Below, piece after piece: positions 6,435-13,355 of a stretch of 17,291 nucleotides of DNA (within the stretch, counting starts at the first letter, position 1; every line of letters begins with the position of its first letter). Source of the stretch: Athalassotoga sp964433875 (lineage in GTDB: Bacteria; Thermotogota; Thermotogae; Mesoaciditogales; Mesoaciditogaceae); NCBI GenBank assembly GCA_964433875.1, contig CAYSSO010000034.1, positions 1 through 17,291 of the forward strand, read 5' to 3'. Both the position numbers and the translations under genes were made by a program. The notes below the pieces were generated by a model that was given only the letters and a program-made list of their open reading frames with translations, did not search any database and was not told the DNA's origin.

Positions 6435-7724
6435 GTGTGGGAGGCAATTAGGAATTCATTTAAAATTCCCGAGTTAAGGAGCAGAATAATCTTTACCTTT
6501 TTGATGCTTGCGGTATTCAGACTCGGTGTGTACATACCGGTGCCCGGCATAAGCCTTGCAAGTTGGGCAAACTTTTTTAATGGCGTTTCCGCAGGTGCCG
6601 GTGGAGGATTTTTTACCTTACTTAACGCTTTTGCCGGTGGCGCATTGAGCAATATGTCTATATTTGCAATGAGTGTCACTCCTTACATAAATGCCTCCAT
6701 AATCCTTCAACTTCTTATGGCCGTTGTCCCGAGTTTGAAGGAACTCGCAAAAGAAGGAGAACAGGGAAGACAAAAGATAGAAAAATACACCCGCCAACTC
6801 ACGCTTTTGCTTGCCGCCGTCGAAGCGGTTGCCTTAACAATAGTCGTTGTTATGCCGCACGCGACTCCCGGACTTAACAAGGTCGCATTCATAATACTTT
6901 CTTCGATTTCTCTTATGGCAGGTAGCATGTTCCTACAGTGGATAGGAGAGATGATAACTGACAAAGGAATAGGAAATGGTATATCCATAATAATCTTTGC
7001 AGGAGTTGTCGCCACATATCCATTCTATCTTGGTCAAATGATCATCTCAAATCTTTCAATAACCTCATGGGCTCTGTTCTTCCTTATCTTTGTTGTTACG
7101 ATCTTTGGACTTATATACATAATGCAGGGTGAAAGAAGGATAATGGTCCAGTACGCAAAAAAAGTAGTTGGAAGGCGCATGTACGGCGGCCAGTCAAGTT
7201 ACATTCCGATGAAGGTAAATCAGGGTGGAGTTCTGCCTATAATCTTTGCCGTCGCGATATTGATGATCCCATCCATGATCGCTCAGTTCACGCATAATTA
7301 CACTTTGCAAAGCATCTTTGGATTTAACTCTGTATTCTACATCGTAGTCTATGCGTTGCTCGTCTTTTTCTTTACGTACTTCTACAGTGCTATAACCTTT
7401 GATGTTCACGATGTCTCGGACAATATAAAAGAGTACGGAGGATTCATCCCCGGTATCCGTCCGGGAGTTCCGACAGAGCAATATCTCGCGAAAGTTTTAA
7501 GCCGTATCACCTTCCTGGGCGCCCTTGCCCTTGTCGTGATAGCACTTTTGCCGAATATTTCTGCTACAATAGTTGGGAGTAACTCTGGTCAGATAGTCGG
7601 TGGTGTGGGAATGATGATAGCAGTCGGTGTCGCGCTTGACGTTGTTCAACAGATGGAAGCCCATCTTATCATGCGCCATTATGAAGGCTTCATAAAACGT
7701 GGAAAATTGAAGGGAAGAATATGA
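6435..7724 (+). CDS. secY: Preprotein translocase subunit SecY (GTG start)
   Basis: SecY forms the membrane pore of the Sec translocon, through which secreted and membrane proteins pass; it works with SecE, SecG and SecA. The 429-residue protein has ten predicted membrane helices. Landmarks are the first helix ending LGVYIPVPGI, the MSVTPYINASIILQLL segment (SecY signature), EMITDKGIGNGISIIIFAG, and the cytosolic loop QGERRIMVQYAKKVVG. The C-terminus HYEGFIKRGKLKGRI is typical. The start is GTG at 6435, immediately after the rplO stop, with GAGGTGAT at 6424-6431 upstream. The ATG at 6431 is out of frame. The stop overlaps the adk start (ATGA). Confidence 0.96.
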   Translation: MWEAIRNSFKIPELRSRIIFTFLMLAVFRLGVYIPVPGISLASWANFFNGVSAGAGGGFFTLLNAFAGGALSNMSIFAMSVTPYINASIILQLLMAVVPSLKELAKEGEQGRQKIEKYTRQLTLLLAAVEAVALTIVVVMPHATPGLNKVAFIILSSISLMAGSMFLQWIGEMITDKGIGNGISIIIFAGVVATYPFYLGQMIISNLSITSWALFFLIFVVTIFGLIYIMQGERRIMVQYAKKVVGRRMYGGQSSYIPMKVNQGGVLPIIFAVAILMIPSMIAQFTHNYTLQSIFGFNSVFYIVVYALLVFFFTYFYSAITFDVHDVSDNIKEYGGFIPGIRPGVPTEQYLAKVLSRITFLGALALVVIALLPNISATIVGSNSGQIVGGVGMMIAVGVALDVVQQMEAHLIMRHYEGFIKRGKLKGRI

Positions 7725-8371
7725 ATATAATCTTTGTAGGCCCTCCTGGAGCCGGTAAAGGAACACAGGCCCAGGTTATATCTAAAACTTTCAAGATTCC
7801 TCACATCTCGACCGGTGAGATGTTAAGAAATGAGATGGAATCTGGAAGCGAACTTGGAAATAAAGTCAAAGACATAATAAATTCTGGAAAACTTGTCGAT
7901 GATACAGTTATGAATCAGATAGTGAAAGAAAGGCTCTCAAAGCCTGACACAAAAAGCGGGTTTATACTTGACGGATTTCCAAGAACTCTTAATCAGGCAA
8001 AAGCTCTCGATGAGATACTTTTTTCGATCGGTAAAAAACTCGATCATGTCATATACGTTGATGTCCCTGAAAATGTTATCGTTGAAAGGCTCTCGGCAAG
8101 GAGAATGTGCCCCAAGTGTGGTAGAAATTACAACATGATAACGGATCCACCAAAGGAAGATGAACTTTGCGATGATTGTCACGTGCCGTTGATAACGCGC
8201 GATGATGACAAACCGGAGACGGTAAGAAATAGATACAAAGTTTACCTTGAACTGACAAAGCCTGTTATAAATTACTATTCTGCAAAAAAACTTCTATTTA
8301 CCGTTGATGGGACATTACCGGTAAAGGAAGTAGAGGAAATTTTAATAAAAATGATCAAAGGTAGCAAATGA
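7721..8371 (+). CDS. adk: Adenylate kinase, long zinc-type
   Basis: Adenylate kinase converts ATP and AMP to two ADP in the cytosol and balances the adenylate pool. The 216-residue protein has the P-loop GPPGAGKGT at residues 7-15, HISTGEMLR in the AMP-binding part, and GFILDGFPRTLNQAKAL. The LID domain carries C130/C133 (CPKCGRNYN) and C150/C153 (CDDC), the four-cysteine zinc-binding version that stabilises many Gram-positive and thermophilic enzymes. R-D-D and the VRNRYKVY segment after it complete the LID and core. ATGA overlap with secY and the secY-adk-map order are classic. Confidence 0.97.
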   Translation: MNIIFVGPPGAGKGTQAQVISKTFKIPHISTGEMLRNEMESGSELGNKVKDIINSGKLVDDTVMNQIVKERLSKPDTKSGFILDGFPRTLNQAKALDEILFSIGKKLDHVIYVDVPENVIVERLSARRMCPKCGRNYNMITDPPKEDELCDDCHVPLITRDDDKPETVRNRYKVYLELTKPVINYYSAKKLLFTVDGTLPVKEVEEILIKMIKGSK

Positions 8372-9135
8372 TGATAAAATTGAAATCGGAAGCAGAAATC
8401 GATGCAATGAGATATCCCAATAGAGTGGTAGGCGAGGTTCTTGAATATATCAAGGACTACATCAAGGACGGAATTACTACCTACGACCTTGACAGAATAA
8501 TAGAAGAATTTTTTGAAAGAAAGCATGTTGTACCGGCCTTTAAAGGTTACCAAGGTTATCCGGCCGCTTCTTGCATAAGTCCGAATGAAGTTGTGGTACA
8601 CGGGATACCTTCAAAAAAGATAGTCTTAAAGAATGGAGACATAGTCTCGATAGACGTCGGAACGATTTACAATGGATGGTATGGTGATGGAGCGAGGACT
8701 TACGCGGTGGGCCAGGTAGACGAAAAAAAGCAGAAATTGATAGATGTAACTCGTGGTTCATTTTTTGCCGGAATAGGTCAGTTTATCAGTGGGAAAAAAC
8801 TTGGAGATATATCCTATGCCATACAAACCTTTGTCGAGTCTAACGGTTTTTCTGTCATAAGAGATTACGTGGGTCATGGCATAGGTCAGTCTCTTCATGA
8901 AGATCCACAGGTTCCAAACTTTGGAAAGCCATCAAGGGGAATTTCTCTTATGGAAGGATTGGTTCTCGCAATAGAGCCAATGGTAAGTATGGGAGATTGG
9001 AAAGTAAGGTTACTTGAAGATGGATGGGGAGTTGTCACCATCGACGGTTCACCGAGTGCCCATTATGAAAACACAGTGGTTTTACATAAAGGGGAGGTTG
9101 AAATATTGACAATCCCGGAGGGAATTAATGTCTGA
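8368..9135 (+). CDS. map: Methionine aminopeptidase, type I
   Basis: This cytosolic metalloprotease removes the initiator methionine from nascent proteins when the second residue is small. The 255-residue protein has the pita-bread fold with all five metal ligands visible: D96 (SIDVGT), D107 (YGDGART), H170 (VGHGIGQ), E203 (AIEPMV) and E234 (HYENTVV). The catalytic-pocket motif CISPNEVVVHGIP is also present. It lacks the roughly 60-residue linker insert of type II enzymes. The N-terminus has two adjacent ATG codons, 8368 and 8371; the first overlaps the adk stop (ATGA). The 3' end overlaps infA by eight bases. Confidence 0.96.
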   Translation: MMIKLKSEAEIDAMRYPNRVVGEVLEYIKDYIKDGITTYDLDRIIEEFFERKHVVPAFKGYQGYPAASCISPNEVVVHGIPSKKIVLKNGDIVSIDVGTIYNGWYGDGARTYAVGQVDEKKQKLIDVTRGSFFAGIGQFISGKKLGDISYAIQTFVESNGFSVIRDYVGHGIGQSLHEDPQVPNFGKPSRGISLMEGLVLAIEPMVSMGDWKVRLLEDGWGVVTIDGSPSAHYENTVVLHKGEVEILTIPEGINV

Positions 9136-9349
9136 AGAAAAGGACATGATAAGAATAGAAGGGCGGGTTATAGACGCTCTGCCTAATACGACCTTTAAGG
9201 TGATGTTAGACAACGATCTTGAGATACTTGCGCATATTTCCGGTAAGATGAGGCAGAATTTCATAAAGATCGTACCGGGAGATAAAGTTGTAGTTGAGTT
9301 ATCGCCTTACGATTTGAAAAAAGGAAGAATAGTTTACAGGAAAAAATAA
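9128..9349 (+). CDS. infA: Translation initiation factor IF-1
   Basis: IF-1 blocks the ribosomal A site during initiation and assists IF-2 and IF-3. The 73-residue OB-fold protein shows MIRIEGRVIDALPNTTFKVM, HISGKMRQNFIKIVPGDKVV and SPYDLKKGRIVYRKK, which together span the family signature. A common form of this protein begins MxKxDxIEVEG; the SEEKD lead-in here is equivalent. Its ATG lies within the last codons of map (eight-base overlap) with GGAGGG upstream. It is followed by rpmJ, the normal alpha-operon lead. Confidence 0.96.
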   Translation: MSEEKDMIRIEGRVIDALPNTTFKVMLDNDLEILAHISGKMRQNFIKIVPGDKVVVELSPYDLKKGRIVYRKK

Positions 9350-9364
9350 AGGAGGTTCAAAAAT

Positions 9365-9481
9365 ATGAAGGTTCAAGCTTCAGTCAAGAAGCGCTGTGAC
9401 GCTTGCAGAATCGTAAAAAGAAATGGTGTCGTGAGGGTTATTTGCTCTAAAAACCCCAAACACAATCAAAGACAAGGATAA
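9365..9481 (+). CDS. rpmJ: 50S ribosomal protein L36, zinc form
   Basis: L36 is the smallest large-subunit protein and binds one zinc ion. The 38-residue frame was read by eye: MKVQASVKKRCDACRIVKR, then VVRVICSKNPKHNQRQG. The ligands C11, C14, C27 and H33 form the C-x2-C-x12-C-x5-H pattern of the zinc-binding type. AAGGAGGTTC lies upstream of the ATG at 9365. It sits between infA and rpsM as in nearly all bacteria. Confidence 0.96.
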   Translation: MKVQASVKKRCDACRIVKRNGVVRVICSKNPKHNQRQG

Positions 9482-9499
9482 GGAGGGGTTGAAAGATAA

Positions 9500-9868
9500 A
9501 TGGCTCGTATTCTTGGCGTCGATTTACCGAATGAGAAACACGCATTTATAGGATTGACCTATCTTTATGGCATAGGTCGAACGAGGGCTATAGAAATTTT
9601 GAACGCAACCGGCATACCTCTCAACAAGAAGATCAAAGATCTCACCGACGATGAGATAAGAAAGATCACCCAGTACATAAATGAACATTACAAGGTCGAA
9701 GGTGATCTAAAAATGGAAATCCAGAGAAACATAAAGCGCCTTATCGAGACAGGGTCTTACAGAGGATTAAGGCACAGGCTTGGTTTGCCCGTAAGAGGCC
9801 AAAGAACAAGGACCAATGCCCGAACGAGGAAGGGTCCTTCCCATGGTGTGGGCGCCAAAAAATCTTAA
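9500..9868 (+). CDS. rpsM: 30S ribosomal protein S13
   Basis: S13 sits at the top of the 30S head, bridges to the 50S subunit and contacts P-site tRNA with its tail. The 122-residue protein starts MARILGVDLPNEKHAFIGL, has the helix-hairpin-helix segment LYGIGRTRAIEILN, and ends with the S13 signature RGLRHRLGLPVRGQRTRTNA and KGPSHGVGAKKS. Length is typical. AGGAGGGG at 9481-9488 lies eleven bases upstream of the ATG, a slightly long spacing. Confidence 0.97.
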   Translation: MARILGVDLPNEKHAFIGLTYLYGIGRTRAIEILNATGIPLNKKIKDLTDDEIRKITQYINEHYKVEGDLKMEIQRNIKRLIETGSYRGLRHRLGLPVRGQRTRTNARTRKGPSHGVGAKKS

Positions 9869-9884
9869 AGGAGAGGTAAGATAA

Positions 9885-10274
9885 ATGGCTGAAAAGAAAA
9901 AAAAGATATCTTCAAAAAGAAAAATACATTTTGACTACGGCGTTGCCCATGTACTTTCGAGTTTTAACAACACCATAATAACCATAACTGACAAAGACGG
10001 TAACGTTGTAACATGGTCAAGCGGAGGAGATGTGGGATTTTCCGGATCGAGAAAATCAACGCCATTCGCCGCCCAGATGGCAGCCGACAAAGCGGCGAAG
10101 GAATCCCTTAACCTTGGAATAAAAAAAGTCGATGTTCTCGTTAGCGGCCCCGGACCCGGCCGCGAATCGGCCGTAAGAGCGCTTCAGGCCGCCGGCCTCG
10201 ACGTTCAGAGTATAAAAGATATAACCCCAATTCCGCACAATGGTTGCCGACCCAAAAAGAAGAGAAGAATGTAA
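9885..10274 (+). CDS. rpsK: 30S ribosomal protein S11
   Basis: S11 lies on the 30S platform near the mRNA exit and Shine-Dalgarno helix. The 129-residue protein has a lysine-rich lead (MAEKKKKISSKRKIHFD), then ASSNNT-equivalent SFNNTIITITDKDGNVVTW, SRKSTPFAAQMAADKAA, and VSGPGPGRESAVRALQAAGL. It ends DITPIPHNGCRPKKKRRM, the S11 C-terminal signature. AAAGGAGAGGT precedes the ATG. Order rpsM-rpsK-rpsD-rpoA is the canonical alpha operon. Confidence 0.97.
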   Translation: MAEKKKKISSKRKIHFDYGVAHVLSSFNNTIITITDKDGNVVTWSSGGDVGFSGSRKSTPFAAQMAADKAAKESLNLGIKKVDVLVSGPGPGRESAVRALQAAGLDVQSIKDITPIPHNGCRPKKKRRM

Positions 10275-10288
10275 GGAGGTTTGAATAA

Positions 10289-10915
10289 ATGGCAAGGTAT
10301 ACAGACCCTGTCTGCAAATTGTGCAGGCGGGAGGGCAAGAAACTCTTTTTGAAAGGAGAAAAATGCTATTCTCCGAAATGCCCATTTGAGAAGAGACCGT
10401 ACGCTCCTGGCCAGCACGGCAAAGACAGACTCAAAATGACCCAGTACGCAAGGCAGTTGAGATCAAAGCAGACCATGAAAAGAACCTATGGTGTCCTTGA
10501 GCGCCAGTTCAGAAAGTATTTTGCCGAGGCCGTCAAAACTAAAGGCGTTACCGGTACAATGCTCATAAGAAAGGTTGAATCGAGGCTTGACAACGTTGTC
10601 TTCAAACTTGGCTTCGCGATATCGCGATCACACGCACGCCAACTTGTCAATCATGGCCACATTTTAGTAAATGGAAGAAGAATTGATATCCCCTCTTATG
10701 AGTTAAAACCCGGAGATGAAATAGAACTTCACGAAAAGATTAGAAGCAACGCAGACGTGAAAAAGGCGATCGAATCAAGACATTCGGGTAGCGTATCTCC
10801 ATGGCTTGAAGTCAATTACGATCTGTTCAAGGGCAAATTTGTGAGAATGCCCGATAGAGAAGAGTTAGAACTTCCTCTCGATGTTCAGGATATCGTCGAG
10901 TTGTATTCTAAGTGA
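10289..10915 (+). CDS. rpsD: 30S ribosomal protein S4, zinc-binding form
   Basis: S4 nucleates 30S assembly on the 5' domain of 16S rRNA and in E. coli represses the alpha operon. The 208-residue protein starts MARYTDPVCKLCRREGKKL and carries C9, C12, C26 and C31, a four-cysteine site expected to bind zinc. KRPYAPGQHGK and the central helical domain follow. The S4 RNA-binding domain is around residues 98-160 (LDNVVFKLGFAISRSHARQL, then VNGRRIDIPSYELKPGD). TAAGGAGGTTTG upstream sets the start. Confidence 0.97.
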   Translation: MARYTDPVCKLCRREGKKLFLKGEKCYSPKCPFEKRPYAPGQHGKDRLKMTQYARQLRSKQTMKRTYGVLERQFRKYFAEAVKTKGVTGTMLIRKVESRLDNVVFKLGFAISRSHARQLVNHGHILVNGRRIDIPSYELKPGDEIELHEKIRSNADVKKAIESRHSGSVSPWLEVNYDLFKGKFVRMPDREELELPLDVQDIVELYSK

Positions 10916-10935
10916 AGATCACGTGAGGTGGTTTA

Positions 10936-11937
10936 ATGATAAATTACGTTAAACCTGAAAGGTTTACAGTTGAGGAGGAAAAAGAAGACGGTGGATACCT
11001 CTACGCGAGATATTCCATTTATCCTCTTGAACGCGGCTATGGCGTTATGATTGGTAACGCCTTAAGGCGCATTCTTTTGTCTTCCATCCCGTCTATGGCG
11101 ATAACGCGTGTTAAGATAAAGGATGTCTACCACGAATACGACGCCGTAAAGGGTGTTAAAGAAGATGTGCTTCAGATCCTCCTTAACGTTAAACAGATTC
11201 AGGTAAAAGAGAATGTTCCCGTTACCGAAGAGCCGGTCGTCATGACGCTTCAAAAGAAAGGGGCCGGCATTTTAAGGGCGAAAGACATAAAGTGTCCCAT
11301 CGAGGTTAAGATAGCCAATCCGGATCTAAAGATAGCCACATTAAATGAAGATGCGGACTTTTACATGGAACTCTTTGCCGAAAAAGGAAAAGGGTATCTT
11401 CCAGTCTCCGAAATGGAAATAGGAAATGATATTCAAATACTTCCAGTGGACGGAATCTTTACTCCCGTTGTCAGAGTTAACTTTCGCACGGAAGATTTCA
11501 GGGTTGGAAAAAAGATAGATTACGACAAACTCATCCTCGAGATATGGACAAAGAAGTCTGTCGAGCCAACGGTGGCGCTCAGAGATGCGCTCAACATATT
11601 GATAGAACATTTCGCATTTTTGAAATCCAATCTACCCATAGAACAAAAGGAATATCCTCCCGTTATAGAGAAAAAAGAAGAGGAAGTTAAGGCTAAAGAG
11701 GAGCCAAAATCGCAAAGCGACGATGCGATGGCGATTTATGATAAAATGAAGATAGAAGATCTTGAACTTTCCGTAAGGGCACTTAATTCTTTGAAACGTG
11801 GTAAAATAGAGACGGTGGGAGAACTTTTGAGAAGAGATGAAAAATCCCTTCTGAAGATAAAGAATTTTGGCACAAAATCTCTCGAAGAAATAAACGAAAA
11901 ACTTGGGAAACTCGGTCTTAAACTCAAAGCCGAATAA
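10936..11937 (+). CDS. rpoA: DNA-directed RNA polymerase subunit alpha
   Basis: Alpha dimerises to start RNA polymerase assembly and, through its C-terminal domain, touches UP elements and activators. The 333-residue protein has the N-terminal domain (residues about 1-235) with YPLERGYGVMIGNALRRIL and SIPSMAITRVKI, PVDGIFTPVVRVNF and VALRDALNILIEHF. A charged Lys/Glu linker (roughly 240-262) connects to the C-terminal domain with LELSVRALNSLKRGKIET, LRRDEKSLLKIKNFG and SLEEINEKLGKLGL. Length is slightly above E. coli (329). GTGAGGTGG lies just upstream of the ATG. Confidence 0.97.
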   Translation: MINYVKPERFTVEEEKEDGGYLYARYSIYPLERGYGVMIGNALRRILLSSIPSMAITRVKIKDVYHEYDAVKGVKEDVLQILLNVKQIQVKENVPVTEEPVVMTLQKKGAGILRAKDIKCPIEVKIANPDLKIATLNEDADFYMELFAEKGKGYLPVSEMEIGNDIQILPVDGIFTPVVRVNFRTEDFRVGKKIDYDKLILEIWTKKSVEPTVALRDALNILIEHFAFLKSNLPIEQKEYPPVIEKKEEEVKAKEEPKSQSDDAMAIYDKMKIEDLELSVRALNSLKRGKIETVGELLRRDEKSLLKIKNFGTKSLEEINEKLGKLGLKLKAE

Positions 11938-11951
11938 ATGGAGGAATACTT

Positions 11952-12383
11952 ATGAGACATAGAGTTAAATTGCACGCACTTTCAAGGCCAAGCGACGAAA
12001 GAAAAGCATTGATGCGCAGTCTTGTCCGTGAATTGTTCATCCATGGAACGATAGTCACAACTACTCAAAAGGCAAAGGCGGCCTCTNNNNNNNNNNNNNN
12101 NNNNNNNNNNNNNNNNNNNNNNNNNNNNNNNNNNNNNNNNNNNNNNNNNNCGGCCTCTGAATTTGCCGAAAGGATAATAACCCGCGCAATGGCCAAAGAC
12201 CTTTCTGCTCGAAGATATGTCAATGCCTTTCTTAACGATGAAAAACTCACAAACAAGGTCGTTGACGAAATAGCGCCTAAGTTTACAGGCAGGAAGGGTG
12301 GCTATACCCGCATAATAAAGATGAAAAAAAGAAATGGTGACGGCGCAGAATTAGCCATCTTTCAACTTGTAAAAGAAGAATGA
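11952..12383 (+). CDS. rplQ: 50S ribosomal protein L17, interrupted by an assembly gap
   Basis: L17 surrounds the exit tunnel opening. The N-terminal part reads MRHRVKLHALSRPSDERKAL and LFIHGTIVTTTQKAKAAS; the C-terminal part reads FAERIITRAMAKDLSARR, then IAPKFTGRKGGYTRIIKM and DGAELAIFQLV, all L17 signatures. A 64-base run of N (12087-12150) splits them. The frame is kept across it (64 N plus the duplicated 8 bases is 72). If the shared CGGCCTCT flanks are merged, the protein becomes 119 residues and aligns to E. coli L17 with no insertion across this segment. GGAGGA at 11940-11945 is the ribosome binding site. Identity is certain; the gap length is doubtful. Confidence 0.94.
   Translation: MRHRVKLHALSRPSDERKALMRSLVRELFIHGTIVTTTQKAKAASXXXXXXXXXXXXXXXXXXXXXXASEFAERIITRAMAKDLSARRYVNAFLNDEKLTNKVVDEIAPKFTGRKGGYTRIIKMKKRNGDGAELAIFQLVKEE
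12087..12150. other. 64-base N run (assembly gap) inside rplQ
   Basis: Exactly 64 N bases. The eight bases CGGCCTCT occur directly before the gap (12079-12086) and again directly after it (12151-12158). This is what is expected when two contig ends overlap but were joined with an estimated gap. The L17 alignment agrees with zero missing sequence. Confidence 0.97.
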
Positions 12384-12384
12384 C

Positions 12385-12411
12385 AAGACTACCCTTTTGG
12401 GTAGTCTTTTT
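12385..12411 (+). terminator. Intrinsic terminator of the S10-spc-alpha unit
   Basis: A perfect 10-base-pair stem, AAGACTACCC (12385-12394) and GGGTAGTCTT (12399-12408), encloses a TTTT loop. The stem's closing TT and the following TTT form a five-T tract (12407-12411). It begins one base after the rplQ stop. No mismatches. It should end the long ribosomal transcript, at least partly. Confidence 0.92.
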
Positions 12412-12414
12412 ACG

Positions 12415-12684
12415 ATGATGTGGCAAACTATAACTTTCTTCATAGTTGTTAACGCTATTTCTTCATTCGTAACCTGGTCAAAGATCAAAGGATCGTCTTT
12501 AAAAGTCAGCAAATTCAACCAAATGCTTTACATCTTCTTCGGAGGAATTTTTGGTGTTATAATCACTCTTCTCATTACAAAGGAAAAGAATTACAAATTC
12601 ACTTTTCTAACGCTTATCATACTTGAAAATATCGGAATTTACATAGTGCTTTACGAACTTGCAATTCACGTTGCAAATAGATAA
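12415..12684 (+). CDS. Small membrane protein, DUF1294-like
   Basis: An 89-residue hydrophobic protein with three predicted membrane helices at about residues 5-20, 36-56 and 64-83. Function unknown. The arrangement N-x..-K, then FFGGIFGVIITLLITKEKNY and KFTF, resembles the GG-x2-G...(H/K)KT-x-K-x-F pattern of the DUF1294 family of small membrane proteins; this link is by eye. Start codons are ATG 12415 or ATG 12418 (one residue apart). Neither has a recognisable Shine-Dalgarno sequence because the terminator T-tract ends only four bases upstream. An in-frame TTG at 12397 lies inside the terminator and is unlikely. The stop is 14 bases before the transaldolase gene, so the two are probably co-transcribed. 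Confidence 0.7.
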   Translation: MMWQTITFFIVVNAISSFVTWSKIKGSSLKVSKFNQMLYIFFGGIFGVIITLLITKEKNYKFTFLTLIILENIGIYIVLYELAIHVANR

Positions 12685-12698
12685 GAGAGGTGATTTGA

Positions 12699-13355
12699 AT
12701 GAAAATATTCATCGACACTGCCAATATCGAAGAGATAAAGACGGCAGCATCGTGGGGAATTTTAGATGGCGTCACCACAAATCCGACGCTTGTTTCCAAA
12801 GAAGGAAAGATAGACTTCAAAACGAGGATAGCCGAGATATGCAGCATAGTAAAGGGACCTGTTAGCGCCGAAGTGGTCTCGACAGATTACGATGGCATGG
12901 TAAGAGAGGCGAAAGATCTTTCAAAGATCGCCGACAATGTCACCATAAAGATCCCGATGACCGAAGACGGGATAAAGGCTGTCAGGACTCTATCGCAGAT
13001 AGGGATAAAAACCAATGTCACACTCGTCTTCAGCGCAAATCAGGCATTGCTTGCCGCAAAGGCCGGAGCAACCTTTGTAAGTCCTTTTATAGGAAGGTTA
13101 GACGACATAGGCAACAACGGAATGAATGTCTTAAGCGACATATTGAACATCTACTCGATATACGGATTTGAAACAGAGGTTATAGCCGCGAGCATAAGAA
13201 GCCCCGAGCACGTCAGAATCGCGGCCTTGATGGGCGCACACATCGCGACAATTCCATTTGAAATAATAAAGCAGATGTTCAAGCACACCCTTACCGATGT
13301 GGGGTTAGAAAGATTTTTGAAAGACTGGAAGAAATACCAGGAAAATTTGAAATGA
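12699..13355 (+). CDS. tal: Transaldolase, short (FSA/TalC-like) family
   Basis: Transaldolase moves a dihydroxyacetone unit between sugar phosphates in the non-oxidative pentose phosphate pathway, in the cytosol. The 218-residue TIM-barrel protein starts MKIFIDTANIEEIKTAASWG, has DGVTTNPTLVSKEG, and the Schiff-base lysine K84 in NVTIKIPMTEDG. IASIRSP-type strand EVIAASIRSPEHV and the C-terminal helix follow. The close relative fructose-6-phosphate aldolase (E. coli FsaA) has Gln59 and Tyr131 in its site; here the matching positions are E58 (SAEVVST) and F130 (VSPFIGR), as in true transaldolases. AGAGGTGAT precedes the ATG. The stop overlaps the rho ATG (ATGA). Confidence 0.93.
   Translation: MKIFIDTANIEEIKTAASWGILDGVTTNPTLVSKEGKIDFKTRIAEICSIVKGPVSAEVVSTDYDGMVREAKDLSKIADNVTIKIPMTEDGIKAVRTLSQIGIKTNVTLVFSANQALLAAKAGATFVSPFIGRLDDIGNNGMNVLSDILNIYSIYGFETEVIAASIRSPEHVRIAALMGAHIATIPFEIIKQMFKHTLTDVGLERFLKDWKKYQENLK

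Noticed and set aside
7238..7243. TATAAT inside secY as an internal promoter
   Set aside because: The hexamer at the -35 distance (GTAAAT) is poor and the region encodes a conserved SecY segment.
12397..12414. TTG codon as start of the DUF1294-like gene
   Set aside because: It lies in the terminator loop/stem with no ribosome binding site, and would add residues GSLFT that are only terminator sequence.
12659..12687. TTGCAA plus a weak -10 before the transaldolase gene
   Set aside because: The -10 position reads TAAGAG, too far from consensus to support a promoter.
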